A stretch of DNA of 64,000 nucleotides from Megaleporinus macrocephalus (GCA_021613375.1 CM038704.1:30504582-30568581); one strand, 5' to 3'. Shown: positions 25,801 to 40,800, numbered from the stretch's first letter. Notes: a model not told the origin generated them from the sequence alone. Made by a program: numbers and translations.

Positions 25801-28800
25801 GGTTTCTTGAGTGGGGGTTAAAACGATCGTTTGCCAGATGCGTCGTGATTTTATATTTATATATATATATATATACACATACAGATGTAAAAATAAAAAA
25901 AAGTTTCCCACAACTGCATGCACATATTCCGAATTGTGTAAAAAGCTTGCACAACTCATAGTTAACTATCAAATGTTACTTCGACATGGCTGAGCATGTG
26001 AATGAGGGCAAGACTCTGGCAGCGAAAGCAGCCCTGATTTACAACACAGACATGCTTCTTTTATTTGACTTGTGCAGCACAGGTTTCAGAGCTGCAGAGA
26101 CAAAGCTTTCTTTGTTGATAAAGATATCCTCATAAAACTCCACGCTGTATCGATACGCACATCCCTTTTTATGGGAAGAAAAAATTCAGCCTGTAAAAAT
26201 TTGAAGGCCCGGAGCAAAAAAAAAAAAAAAAAAAAAAAAACGGAACACAAGACCAAAAGAAAGTAAGAAAAAAAAACCATTACAACGTACCTTTCCAAAA
26301 TTAAACCTTCCACCGCACCTCGGCCAACACACATCTTCGCACCCTGTCCTGCTGGATATCTGACAGCCTCTCCAAATGTGCTCTCCATATTTTTACACAT
26401 GAAGCTCTTGCTGGAATACGGTGTCCACTTTCCCCTGTTTATATAACACACCGCGGTGCGTCACAGGAGACATGCAGGCCAGGCTCAAACTGACCAACGC
26501 TACCCTACACCACGGCTTACTTTACATGTATACTATCCCAGTACTGTCTCATTATACAGATAAAGATACCACGTCACACTAACACTTAAACCAAGCTTAA
26601 GCTACAGATGTTGCAGACTGACAACAGCAAAAGCACACTATAAATCATCATCACTTATTTCTCTCTCGCTCATTGAAACGAGCGTAGGCATTTCACATAA
26701 ACATACCACCATTTTATCTCCAAAATGATGACTTTATACTACAAAAATATTTTAAATGTTTATATCCATGTTTACAATATCTTTTGATTGCATTATGATG
26801 TGTTCATAGTTTTTATAGACATGGTTTTCATAGAAAGCAAGATATTTTATTGATTTCTAATTTCTAAGGTTGCACACACTCTTGTTCTTTACATATTTGC
26901 TGATGTTCTTTTGCATTTATTCTCTGGGCAATTCATGAGCTCCATATATCTTATAGGTCCACTTTATTAAAGAAAACAGCTCATTTGTTGATGCATAAAA
27001 TCATGCATAAGTTTCTGACCACAGGGCCGCTGCTGACCACATATTATTTGAGTGGTTAATCCACACTCAGTGTCATTGCTAGATTGAGACGTGTACCTAA
27101 AAATATCCAGCCGAGATTAGCTCTGTGTTCAGAAACTGACTACTGATAAAGGCTGAGAGGGAGACAAACATAAACTGTGCGTCAACAGAAAGACTACTAA
27201 CAGTACACCAGTGAGGTAGGGGTTTCTACTGAAGTGGCTGGTGAGTATATATCATCTATTTTTTGGTTACGGCTGATGATTTTATTCCAAGTATGTTTGA
27301 GGCATTTCCATTGGTCCATTTACCATGATTTATTTTACTCTTTTCACAATGGTAAACGAACAGCTGCTGTACGCAAATAATGTGCTAAGAATGAGATACA
27401 CTTGTTGTGTAGAAATGAGATATACTTGGGTGGAAATGAGATATACTTGTTGTTTGTATGTGTTTCTTAGACATCAATGATAAAGGGCCAAAAATTTGTG
27501 TGTGCTCTTGTCGTGGTATATTTGTGAGGACCATTTTTTTTGTAAAGGGAGGACATTTTGCTGGTCCTCGCTTTAGCACATGTTGAAATTCTAATTCTAA
27601 ATTCTAAAGCTGTTTTTGGATATTGGGGTTAAGGTTAGTGTTAGATTTAGGTCCAGGTATAGTGTTATTTAGCTACAGTAATACTAAGACCAACAGAAAC
27701 TTATGAATGTCCTCATAAATTTAGCAACACAAAATGTATTGGGGTCCTTCTGAGGACCATAAGGTAAATCAATAAATTTTAGGTTAGGGTAGTACTAGTA
27801 GTTCTGGTTTGGGTAAGTCTCCAGGTAATCAATGCATGTCTATACAATGGCCCCACAATTACATAAACCAGTGTGTGTGTTTGTGTGTGTATGTATGTAT
27901 GTATGTGATCATGCTGTTTAAACCATGTGATTAAGTGCTGACTTGCTTTTGGGTAGATGGTATTGCCTGTTTGGCTCCGCCTCTGTGACTTCAGCTTGAG
28001 TTCAGCCCATATGCTCCACTTCAGAGGGAGATAAACACACACATGTGCTGAAAAGCCCACAGTATGTGTCCACACGGCCAGCACACGGTCTAGACAGCCT
28101 TTCCAGAGGACTTCCATTTCCACACTCACTTTTTTCCATCTATCCCTCCCACTCTCTATCTTTTTCTCTCTCTTCCAAAGATATTCTATCTGCACAGAGT
28201 TACACTCGCATAGCTTCATGCTGGCAAGCCCAATTACAGCGTTCTATCACAGCCAATTAAAGCAGTATATCACACAATGACACTGATAGCAAAGCCTTGT
28301 GATCGCTCAGTAGAATCACACAGAGTTTATTTCAGCTTAAGCCAAAGAGACCATGCCTTGTGACAAAGGCTGGAAAGAGAAAGGGGGAGAGAGAGAGAAT
28401 AAGTGAGAACAAGAGCAAAAAATAACAACAAGAGAAAAAGAGAAAGAGGAGTGTACCAGGGTAAGAGAAAGTGATAGTAAGGGACAGAGAGAGAAAGAGA
28501 GAAAGCAAATTATGGAGCAACAGGAAGATAAACAGCAAGACGTAAAAAGAAAAAGAGAGTAGGACAAAGAGGGAGGGAAAGAGAGAATGAGAAAGAGAAA
28601 GAGAAAGAAACATCTGCCTGACCTCTGGACGGCTCCCCTAGCAAGCTCGCCATCCTGGCCAGAGACGATAAATTTAACAAACTAAGAGAAAAGTGTGGAG
28701 ACTGTCGAAGAATTCAGGCCTGTGTAGAGTGTTATTTTTAGTGCTCTACTACAGCTGGAAGGAGGAGTGTGAGGAACAGTATCTTTTTTATAGCTTCTAC

Positions 28801-31800
28801 AGTGAGAAGAGAAGAGAAGAGAAGAGAAGAGAAAAGCAGAGAGGAGCACAAAGAATGAGATGAAAAGAGCAGAAATAATGACAAGAGAAAAGAAGAGAAG
28901 GAAAGAATAAAAAGAGAAGAGAAGAGAAGAGAAGGAAAGAATGAGAAGCGAAGGAAAAAGAAGAGAAGGAAAGAATGAGAAGAGATGAGAAGAGAAGAAA
29001 AGAATGAGAAGAGAAGAATAAAGAAGAGAAGAAAAGAATGAGAAGAGAAGAATAAAGAAGAAAAGGAAAGAATGAGAAGAGAAGAGAAGAGAAGGAAAGA
29101 ATGAGAAGAAAAGAGAAGAGAAGAGAAAAAGAAGTGAAGGAAAGAATGAGAAGAGAAGAGAAGAATGAGAAGAGAAAATAAAAGAAGGAAAGAATGAGAA
29201 GAGAAGAAAAGAAGAAACAGCACCAAGAATGAGCACAAAAGAGAAAAGAGAGTAGAAAAGACAAGCACAATAAACGAGAAGAGATAAGCAGAAAGAATAA
29301 GATAAGAAAAGCAAAAGAGCAGAAATAAAGACAAGAAAAAAAGAAGAAAAGAAAAGAAGAGAAGAATGACAAGAGAAAAGAAGAGAAGGAAAGAATGAGA
29401 AGAGATGAGAAGAGAAAAGAAAAAAATGAGAAGAAAAGACAAAAGAAGAGAAGGAAAGAATGAGAAAAGAAGCAAAGAATATGAAAAAAGAAGAGAAGAG
29501 TAGAGAGGTTCATTTGGCAATGCTCCTTGAGCGCAGTGGAGTTTATCGATTTTAATTGCGGGAGAGGGTCTGTAATTAGTCTCGAGGAATTAGAAAGAAA
29601 AGTCTGAAAGTCTAAATTAGCTCCAGGCGTTTGGGGTGCGTTTCAAACCTCAGGAATTCTTAAAGGCAATATGAAAGCGGTAAAGACCGCGCTGAAGCTC
29701 AGCAAGCAACATTTCCCCTACCCATAACCCCCCTCTCCCTCTAACCCAACCGAACGTCATGCCAACTTACAGATGGGTAGGCTGGCGTTCAAAACCTCAC
29801 AGCACGAAAACACAATTCTATGAGTAATGTCTAGTAACGGAGACTTTACGGACTTGAAAAAGGCCTGAGAGATAGATACCGTTCCCATTGACGTTTAATG
29901 AGAACGCTGAAGTCATGGGCCATGACTAATTAAAGCTAGAATTTGTTTCAGCAGGATTTTACAGTCAAACCAAACAGATCACTCTGCTCCAATGCATGCT
30001 GGAGCAGTAAACAACACTTCACAGAGATTTTACACTAATTCAATCTCCATAAGAGACGACACGCAGCCTAAACGTGCCTTGTGTAATGCCAACATCCTTA
30101 AAAGGACCCAAAAGGAAAGGAAGAAGGATTTGGGACTGAATAAAGACAACAAAGTGTGGATAAAAAAGGTAAACCTGAAGCTGTTTTACATACTAATGTT
30201 TTCAACAATAAACAAAAATCAGGCTTCAACATTTCTGTTCTCACTGTTCTTACTGAGGCTTTGCACAGGCTTTGTTCGTTAGATAACAGCATGTCACTCT
30301 CTGTAAGAAGCCACCTTATCACCTGTGTTTGAGTTAACTACTCAGCAAAGTGTTAAAAAGAGCCTGTGATGATTCAGACACATGGCGTGTGTGATGCTAA
30401 TTGGTGGATTCCATTACTTACCAGGGCACGTTCAGATTTGGCAGACTTGGTTCGCCTAAGATGAACCCTGGTGCAATTAAGGTTTGTTACAGCAAGTGAG
30501 AACGCTGCCATTTGAACTCAGGTGTGCACCTCTCTACAGAACAAAAGCACAGAGTTCCTGATGGTGTTTTAACACATGCATGTGCTTTATCGTCATAGCT
30601 CCTGGTTTAAAACAAGGCCAAGGCACATTTGAATTCATTACAAAATACACAATATACACACATTTGCATACATTTACTATGTTGTGTATTAAGGCGCCAA
30701 GGTTTCTGCCATATTTAAAAGCGGTAAGTCACTCCTGGCTGGGTTACAGGGATTTGAACCTGCTTTGCGTCATGCAAAAGCTTAGTAACATGTGGTTTCG
30801 TGGCTCATGCCTCTAATATCACAAGACAGATAAAACAAGACATAAATAAAACAGAGGAGCCCAGATAGAACAGAGAAAAGCATGATTTAGAAAGTTTGGT
30901 GGACATTATCGCTGTTATACGTCATACAATCTGCCTAATCAGCCATGACCTTACAAGACTTTTGCTTTCTTTTGGTTCAATGTTTAATATGTCAGGTTCA
31001 ATGCTAAGCAAACCAAAACTAAAACACGGCAAAATATCATTTTCTGCTTTGGTCTAGAACAAGGATAACAAACTACACATATAAGCGCACCTGTAAGTAC
31101 ATTAAATCATTACAAAGAAAACCTAAAGCAGTGAACTTCAGACACCAAACAGGGCTTGGCTGGCTGGCGTAAAGTGGAAACCATAAATTTAATTTACACT
31201 GAACTACTCCTGAGACTCCTGACATCAATCAAAGCAGAACCCCCTCTACAAGTGTACGTCTGTGAGTGATGTGGTTAGGTTCATTTAAGCGTGGTTAGTC
31301 ATGTGATAAAAGCTGCACCTTGTCTTTATTGTGCACAATTAGCGGTGTGGGCTTCTACTCCAGTCCCTCTCTGCAGGAGAGTGCTACCTGAGGCCTAAAG
31401 ACCTGCCGCTAAGCTGCCTTTCCTGCCTCAAATACCACCTTCCTCCACTGCTTTTGTTTAACTTCTCAATCCAGAATTCCACCTCAAATCCTTTTTACAA
31501 ACTCGATCCAACTCATGGGAGCTGTAAAAACAAACTTCATCTTGTAATAAATATGCAGAAATGTTGTTTGAAGGAAGTATGAACAAAGATTCAACACTTT
31601 TTCACTGGTTTCTTTTTTTTAAATCAGAGCTCCAGTGGAAAGCACTCATGTAGGAGAGTGTATAGAACCACACTGAGAAAAGTAATGCACTGAATGCACG
31701 TTATTCAACTATGTTGACTGTATAACATTTATATTTCTGACATTTTTCTGTTAAACAAGTCGTAAACTGCAGGCAGGCCAGTCTAGCACCCACACTCTCT

Positions 31801-34800
31801 GAAGACGTAGCCATGCTACACTACCATGCTAAAAAAACACATAAATCCCTGAAAAACACCTTATCAAAAAGGCAGCATGTGTGTATGCATCTTTCAACAT
31901 TAATAGTTCTTTCACACCTATACCATGGGTGTTATACCCTGACATACCCTGTTATTCAGTGTTAAGCTGGTAACAATCTGTTTTTTTTTGGCCCAGCAAA
32001 CACAATGAGGACACACAGCTTCTGTTGTGCATGGTCCAGTCGTACCCTTCATTTGTGGATGTGGTGATGAATGGTGTTTATAGACAACAGTTTGTCAAAG
32101 TAGTCCTGAGACTACGTAGCAATATCACAGAAGCATGTAAATGCTGTTTAAGAGACTGAAGGTCACCAGAATTGAGTTGAGACCTTCTGCCTTTTGCTTT
32201 ACACATTTTTTTATCTCATCTCGTTTTTTGACGATATTAGACATCACTAAGAAAACATTGTTCCTTAACTGTTAGATTATTAGCCGATCCATTTTCTGGC
32301 AAGACTTAATCCTTGTTCATATAGGACAAGGCTTTTCCTATATGCTCTTTTTACATAGTATTTCACTTACTGTCCAAACATTTTTGGGAATTGCGAGTTG
32401 TATTTTTTCAGAGCACTAAAAAGTTCAGCATGTTTTAGATGTCTACTTACGAATTCTGACAGCCTTCATTTTTCTATATGCACTACATTGCTCTTATTCC
32501 ATTCACACTAGGAGGAAGCCGTCTGGAGTCTTTCTGCAGGCTTTATCCTGCTGTATAAATTTTCCTGTTTATCCCTTATCTGGCAGTAAACAGGTCCAGA
32601 CAGCAGCTTAGCACTGGGCTAGCTGGGAGCTATGAGCTAATGTCCAGCGGATGCTCTCTGGGGCCTCTGACTCAGAATTGTTGTCTGCTTGAGGTGAAAG
32701 GCTTGGAAACTTCGCATCGGCCTGCGAGCTGACCTCATACAAAGGCATACGTTCAGCTGCATCCAGAGAGGAGTTATCAACCCCAGCAAAGCCAACACGC
32801 AACCAGGCCCTCCAGTGCTGGCAGGCAGGCGCTTCACGATCCACTTCTGCTGAAAGAGCAAATACAGCTGACATCTGGCATCCGCAGTGTACTCCTAATA
32901 TGAAATACGAGGTTATGATATATTACACCCAGCTTTCAAAAAGGTAGACTGCAGCTGTTGATTCTGTGGTGCAAAATTGAGCTTAGAGTCAGGGAAAGCC
33001 ATGTTTCCCACCTCAACCATTCAGATAAGTAGCATCTAGTGCTGAGTCCACTAGCTACACCATACATGCATGTTTTTAGGGAATACTTAAGGCCACTTAG
33101 ATAGTTTATCACTACATCCTACCACAAATAGGATGTTCTTACTGCTCAATCCCAGCTCAGTGACAACATGGTTCATACCAGTGGTTCTTTAGCAATAAGG
33201 ACCACTCCTTGTGGAAGGACACATCGATTAACCATCTAATGAAGTTTCTCCAATCCCCACCACCGCCCCATCTCCTTCCTGTTTCTCAGCCTTATATCAG
33301 TCCTACCGCAGTCATCAACAGAGGAGTGCCAAGATTTCCAGCTACTGGCAGAAGCCGCCCGAACTCTAGCCCAAGTCCTCAGCGTTCGCTTCCCTCCATC
33401 AATCCAGTCTTCCCTTATACTACCACCACATGTTAAAGCCAATCCAAACTCACAAAATGTGTAAACTGATGCTTGATTATGTTACTACATTTAAATAAGG
33501 TACCTGTCCACACGCACAGTGCATGATGGTTTGAAGTGTGCTGAAATCTGCAGGTTAATGTGTCTTCTGAAAGGCATTTAGGCAATCGGGCATAAATGAT
33601 ACATACAGTGTTCAGAGAGCCAAAACTATGGGTCTCTTCCTCTACTTTCAACCCCTGAGAGCTTCAGGTAACAGTGAAAATATTTGGTTGATAGTGAGGC
33701 TTCGTAGGGAAGACGCTTGATTAGATGAGCTAAATTTAAACCATACAGAGCTTGTATGTGATGTGTAAGCTTACTAGTGAGATTGAGCAAGCTAATGCTC
33801 TAGCTTGTGTAGATGACTGATGTATTCTGACAACAATAAAAGCATAAAAAGCCAACAATGTATTAGATTATTTGCTGTCCTGTATGTTCAACAGACATAT
33901 ACAACAAAATCACCCACCAGCAGCAAGCATCGAAACAAAAGTGTAGATGGACAGATACCATTAGAGTTTTAGAGCCAATTTAGAGGCAATTGTCCACCAT
34001 TATTTTCTACAATCAAATTTCCAAGTTGTTGTCCATGATCAGTGCTATGCTAAATGTGATGCCAGGCTTCTGAAAGATCAATTGACTGCATACTGCAGGA
34101 AAACAAAAAATGCAAAATGCCTTGACTCTCGTAAAGTAAGAGGGTGATATGAGGAAATTCAGGAGTTTTAAAGGTTGCTCAATCACCAGACCTAAATTCC
34201 ACTGAGAAGCTGGAGGAGTACCTTAGGTGAACATATATTGCGAAAGTATGACAAAGCACAGAGAAGCAGTCATTGAGATCTGAAAATCTGCCACATAACA
34301 GGGATCAGTCCTATTAGTTGTCTGTTTCCTACATTTGCATTCAATTTTTGGTGTATATAAGTAATCGTTCCAAAATGTTGTTTTTGACTATCTGTGCATA
34401 AGAGAAGAATTCCACAAAAGTAATTACTTTGGGGAATTGAGTCTAGCACATGTAGATAATGATTAAGCCATTAGCTGAAGTAGGCATATTCGAGAACGGA
34501 AAACACAAAACTGCAATGCACTGGGGAACCTACAGGCTCCGCACCTTGTAAAAAAAACTTATTTTACTGTGGTTTCCCGTACTTCACCCATCAGCATCTA
34601 CATATTACTGCCATATGTGCAGGATAAGCAGAGACAATGCCATGCCAAATGGCTTATATCAATTATCACGAAGCGGTAATCTCCAACAGCCTGTACTCCA
34701 ACACCCTCTGCCTGAGAGAGCACAATGTCTGGGGGAAATGACGAAGCGCGCGAAACAGACATTAGGAAAAGGGGGATGGAGTGCGTGCCGTGGGCTCACG

Positions 34801-37800
34801 GGATGGGACAAACGTGTCCCAACAAGCTGGAGAGACGAAGGTAGCAAATGTATTTGTGGTTGATTTGTTCCACTGCTCCAAAAAAGAAACTCTAATCAAG
34901 TCTCGCTTGCACTCAGGCTTGTGTTCCTGTGAACTGGAGAGGCCTAGCAGAAGTAGAAAACAACACCATCTGTCTGCAAGAGCATTTCTCCTCTGCAAAA
35001 ACCAATATCGATTCTCGCCATGGTTTCAATTAACAATCTGAGGGAGAGAGGGGCTCTTGCTGTGAACTTCTCTAAGCAATAAAAAATCAAGAAAACAGCT
35101 TCTTGGCAAAGACAGAAAGAGAAACAAGATCTCCAACAGCCAAACTTTTAAAAATTGTTTTGCTGCTCCATCAAACGCTTTCAAAGATGTTTTCCAGATC
35201 AAGCGTAATAAAACAAATCCGGCTGTAAAGCCAGTAAACCCCAGCACTGTCGAGACGAACCCCACTTTACATCTCATTTGACCTAGACAATGTTTGATTT
35301 CACCTGAATTTAACATCCACCTCTTCCTCCTGGCTGACAGGTTGGTCTGTGCGCCATGATTTACAGTGAAAAGTCTGTATTCTAGGGTTTGAAATGGATG
35401 GCCAACACCAACACTGCGTTCACCAGCCCTGAACGGATTCCAGGCCGTCCATCTGTGTCTGCTGTGCCTCTGAGGGCCAACACTGTTAAATGAACGCGAG
35501 ATTAGCCAGACATGTTTAGCCCCAGAAAAGCGGTGCTGAAGAATAAGGGGAAAGCCCCAGGAGATGTCTGCAGAGTTTTTGGTGTTAAGCCCTAACAAAC
35601 CTTTCCTGTTGACTGTGTGGGTGAATCTGTGAGAGGCTCTAAGCCCTCTCCACTTCCTTTACAAATGTTGTGATTTTTGAACACACGCTAGTTTTGGCGG
35701 CAGTATGCTGGTGCCTCAGCCATCTGTAAGAAAAATGTGTTGAAGTCTCTGCTCTCCTCAGTCAGAGACGAGCTGCGCAGGAAACAGCTCCAGCACAGAG
35801 CAGCATGTGTGTATATGTGTGTGATTTTTTGCAGTTTTTACAGAGTGGGGTTCTGTTTACACATACATACTTTATATATGCATGCAATGTTCATAATTGT
35901 AATAATATTTGTGGTGTACTAAAATGGATTTACATGCTTCAATTTTAAACATATATTTTTACATACTGTACATCCTGAAAAGCCTGTTTAGTGCTCCTTT
36001 GTCTTTAAACCCCACCTCCTGATGTGTTGTTATTGGATTAGCTTGCCCACTTGTTCTAAATAGCTGACTACCAGAGTACCCGATAGCAGCAGTCGCAGCC
36101 TGCAAAGTTCCACCCCTAGAGGCAGCCAATAAGGCTTGTGTACAAGATGGCATCACCTTGTAACAGAGAAAAGGGCTGGGATTCCAATGAGGTGTTTCAG
36201 GCAGCTGGGAAAAGTGGTTTCTGTGAGTTTATCTCTCTGGCATGTAATTTGGGCTTAATTTTGTAGACAGTTTACACTAGTTAAACAGTTAAACAGACAA
36301 CTGACAGGTACTCTTTAATTAGAATATTGAATAATTGTTTAGGGCTTTGTTTCTAAACAAAACTAATTTGTTGGGACCATTAAATACATAAGGTTTTGGC
36401 ATTTTTGGGCTTGGCCTTTTTGCCTGGGAGTGTAAATACTCTAACGGTAAGATTTTACATTTACCTATTTGTATTTCTGCATTCCAAGTCATGTAACAAG
36501 GGAAAGAAATATACCCCCCATTTCAATACATTCAGCACAATTTGTTGATCAGTTTTATATGAACATTACTAGAAGATATGGTTGATGGTTGATATCCGTA
36601 CAAATGGACAAAAACAATCCAACTCATGAAATGTTCTATTGCGTGAGGTCATTGTTCTGGCTGATCTCATGCTAACTGTGAGGGGCTGCTGAGGTGTACT
36701 TGTGCGTGTATTTGTGTGTGTGAGTGTCTCTGCTGAGATGATGTCATCCTCGCACTCTGGGGCTATAACACACGCCAGGAGCTGAGGGAGGCTGAGTGCA
36801 GAGAGGAGTAAAGGAGTGTGTTGACAGGCCACAGGGGGATCAGGTGTCTCCTCTTTCACTAAAACTGTCTCTATGCACGGCACTCTAACGAGTCAGGCTG
36901 CTGGAGCTAACCTGAGCAGAGCAGGAGCTTATGGCATGGATGTAATTCCACTTATCAAAATCCAGTTTTTGTTCCTCCCTTCCAAAGATAAGTAGACTTT
37001 AGAGAGGAAATCGCTAAATAGTGCAGGTCTGCTCGTACTGGACAGCTGACAGAAATGATTCAGATGCTAGAAATAGAAATCTAACACAGGCTCAGTCTGA
37101 AGTAGAACTATGCCAGTACTATATAGATCAAGCCTAAGAATTTAGACTTCTTTAGTCAGGCCTACTCTGCTTGGACACAACCAACTAACGGGTGGTCTGA
37201 GGTGACCAGTGCCATACTAGCATGCTAGAAACATGAAGTTTAGCTTGAACAGTAGTTTCACTGAAAGATGCTCCACTTACCCTATACTATCCTATACTGT
37301 TTATGATTCCATTTTCAAGTCATGCCAAGAAGCAGGCTTGTGATTGGTGGCCTTTCTTTTCCTGCAGTACTAGGCAGCTCTTGGCTACAAGGGACTAGAC
37401 TCTACTTAGAGAGTCGGGCAATACGAGACTAAGCAAAATGAGACAGTCAGGTTTTATCTATACAGAGGAGAAACAGAGACACCAAAGTAACGTCCTCCTG
37501 CATACTTTGCGTGGACGTCTACACTTTACTGTTAAGATCTGCCATCAAGACGCTTGCTGATAAGTTATAATAATAATGTTGGACGATGATGTGCTTGTCA
37601 TCAGCTTGTCATTGTTCTGATAGGCTGCTTTGATGAGCAAAACAAACAAATTTGAACCAAAGAGACAGTTTTGATCTGGAGCACAATACATGAGGGAGTT
37701 TTGCTTAAAATAAGAGCACAAGATCCTCATTAACTGCGGTTTCATTTTGTTCAAGTAGTTTGTCACCCCACTTAAAATACTGTGTCTAACCGGGTCATCC

Positions 37801-40800
37801 CTTTAAAAACATTCTGGCTACACCCTGGCTACAGTTCGGTTCTGGGACCTTCCACACTTCCATGTGCATACAGCAGCAGAAAGCTGGAAGAAGGAGGAGG
37901 TGGGGTAAAAGTGGGTTGCAATGTGTCTGCAGAGGAAGTGGCATGAGTAGGCAGGCTGAAGTAGCATAAATAAGCCTTAGGATGAATTTAGTTAATCTTA
38001 TTTGTAGAAGGCTGAGCAGTGAGTTCATCTTAATCATCTGGTGAAGTCTGTGATCTCTAACTCTAACGCTTTATTCAATAGCCCAGAATATTCCTAAATA
38101 TGCATTTACTAAACATATTCATTCCATTAAATTTCGTTAAAATTGATGCCGTTTCTGTCATTCTAACGAAATTGGTGCAGCTGAGTGACGCATCATATTG
38201 CATGAAATCTAATGCCCACCACGAAGGGTCTGAGGGATCGGATGTACCACAACATGGAAGTTCAGTGCTGTCAGTCAGCAGTGTGTGACAGTGGACTTAT
38301 TTAAGCAGAGTGTTACTGAGCAGACAGGCAGCACTCCATACCTCCAACTGTCAAAACAATTAGCGCTGCCAAAACACACAGATCAGGTACACTCAATTTG
38401 TGTGTGTAACCACACTCGTCAAGGACTGCACGGTGGAGCCAACTGCGCTGTCTGCGTATGTGTATGAATGTATCTGTCAGCAGTCTCTAGAGCTGAACAG
38501 TAATACAGTACACCAGAATACAGAACATTTCAGGAGACTGGACATACACTACAAATCATGCCCCACCCAAGTACTGTTTTTTATGGTGCTTTTACACCGA
38601 TCTTGTCTGGTGTGGACTAATTTTGTTTTATCTTGCAGTTCAATTTGGCAGGTGGAAACACTTCACCTGTACTTAGGTACATACCAAAGAACTGAACCGT
38701 AGTCTGGCAAAAATCGTGGGTCAACCTCAAAGCACACCCTGGTTCAGTTCCCTGCTAATTGGGGTGCATTTTAATGACACTCCACACCGAAGAAGGGAAT
38801 TCAGCTTTCAGCAAGCTCTCGTTTTCTTTTAGCACTGCACTGTAGACATAATCTGCCTGTTTGATCGTATGACTCTGGACAGACACTCTAAAGACAGTCT
38901 AAAGACAACTGCTGCTAACAGCAAACTATAAAAGCCTTTGCATTTGATTTTGGCACAAGGATGGCAGATGGTATTTTGGCCGACCATCATTAACCTGACT
39001 GGCTAAATTCAAACTGACCACTCATTAAAAAGTAACATTTGTTATTACTTTGATTTTGGTGCACCTAAAACTTAAATGTGATTTCAGTTGTGATGGTGTT
39101 AAAAGATAAAGATAAAGGAGTTCATGGATGTAACAGTTCTAACCAATAAACCCTCTTTAGCAAACAAAGTAGGTATGAAAACAGCATTAAAGTTTTAAGT
39201 CAATTACTGTATATTTAGCTTGCTTGGGTCGATGTTCTCTTCAGAAATGCAGCTTTCACAGGGTATTCACAAGAAATACACCCCTCATTTACATTAGACA
39301 AGAAAATATATGTACTTTGTACAGGAAATAGTGCAATTAGCAGTACAGTGTGGTCTTTAATTCCCTCCATTTTGCTTGGTACTGCATTTCCTAGTGGACT
39401 GTGTAACTGGAGCTTCACTTTTAGATGGAGTATGACTGCAGTTCAGGGTTTGGTTTGTCTAAAACGTTTTGCTCCATGCTTGGTTTGTGCTATGGGGAAC
39501 AAAATTGAAAACATGCCGAGGGTCAGGCTCCTATATCCAGATATAATCCTCTCCCCTACACACATACATATGGGTGATGACGGACAGCTATGTCACCCAG
39601 TGAGCTTTCGCGATGCCTCTGAGGGCGGACGGAGACTGGGGGAAAGATTTAATCTACGGTTCTTACTGTAAAAGTCAAATGAGATCATTCAGAGAGCATG
39701 TCAGAGCATAGTCATGTTTGACCTCTTTTCACTGGCCAATGAAGACGTTGGGAAGACAGTATTGTTCCTGCTGTGTGTGTGTGTGTGTGTAAAAGAGAGA
39801 TGTGTGCGGACTGCACACTATTTCCAGTTTTCCAGGAAAGTTGATCCGCATCCACAAAACAAGCGGGCGATGAGAACGCATTGCCACATATGGAAATAAT
39901 ACAAACCCCTGATGCTACATTCTTGAGGAATGCTATGGTGTTAAGGCACATTCGAAAATGATTATTGCATTGAACCGCAAGCTGTATGAAAGCATTCAGG
40001 AGGGAAGAGCATACAAGCAGGCATGAAAGTGGTAGTGAGTTAAATCAAATCGATTTTTGACCATAGCAAAGCTCAGGGCAGGAGATCCAAACGAGTTAGC
40101 TTTCATTTTGTCATTAAGCCTTTTGCGAAGGGTCTGCTGCTCCCCTGACTAAATATGGTGGGCTATTTGGGGGTTGCCTGCCTTAAAACCTCAACCTAAA
40201 GCCCCCTTGTTTGTGCCTCCTCGATTCAGGCAGTGGAAAGGAAATGCCTTAGATTACACCATGTCATTGTTGTATGGGAAGAAGTACATGAGCCATCTTC
40301 TGCATAAAGTACATTTTTCTTCTTTTTCTCCTCCCCCTGTAGTTTTGCTCTGTAATAGTATGAAGGTTTGCATTACTTAGCTGTAGCTCCAGAGGGAAAT
40401 TGAAAAAGCACACTGTGACAAACAAGTCTTGGCTGATGTACTAGCTGACAAATGTACTTGGCAATGCACAAGGTTAACATGACTGACCAACTAGCTTTTA
40501 GTCACAAAGGCTTATTACACCTACCCCTCTGGCCCCCTAGGTCCCACTATGTTTCCACAGTCCAAACAAGGAACGCTATTTAAAAATAAAAAATAATAAT
40601 ACTTTGTTTAATATCTCAGTGTATTAACACAGAATTCAGTTTACAGTGATAAAATTGAAAATTGAGAATGGCGCTGATTTCCTGACTAAAAGCCCCGGGT
40701 TTATTCCCCCTCAGTCCAGCCACAGGAAAGGAAATTGGTTTGGATCATACCATGTTTAGCGAAGGAGAAGTGGAGAAGCTGTTTTCTGCTTAATTGCCTC

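Noticed and set aside
27385..27450. Three AATGAGATAYACTTG repeats at about 23-bp spacing
   Set aside because: Too short and imperfect to call a minisatellite with confidence.
28682..29520. Long minus-strand open frames of 210 to 260 codons rich in Leu, Ser and Phe
   Set aside because: They are produced by the pyrimidine-only complement of a purine tract. Three overlapping frames are open at once and there is no domain.
30710..30815. Possible tRNA-derived SINE on the minus strand, with GGTTCAAATCC (30750-30760)
   Set aside because: The B box fits, but no convincing A box is found at the right distance and no SINE body follows.
38560..38790. Stretch with ACTGAACCGTAG and CACCCTGGTTCAGTTCC resembling hAT-type repeat ends, and a similar phrase near 30440-30480
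   Set aside because: Neither inverted ends nor a consistent order of motifs could be traced.
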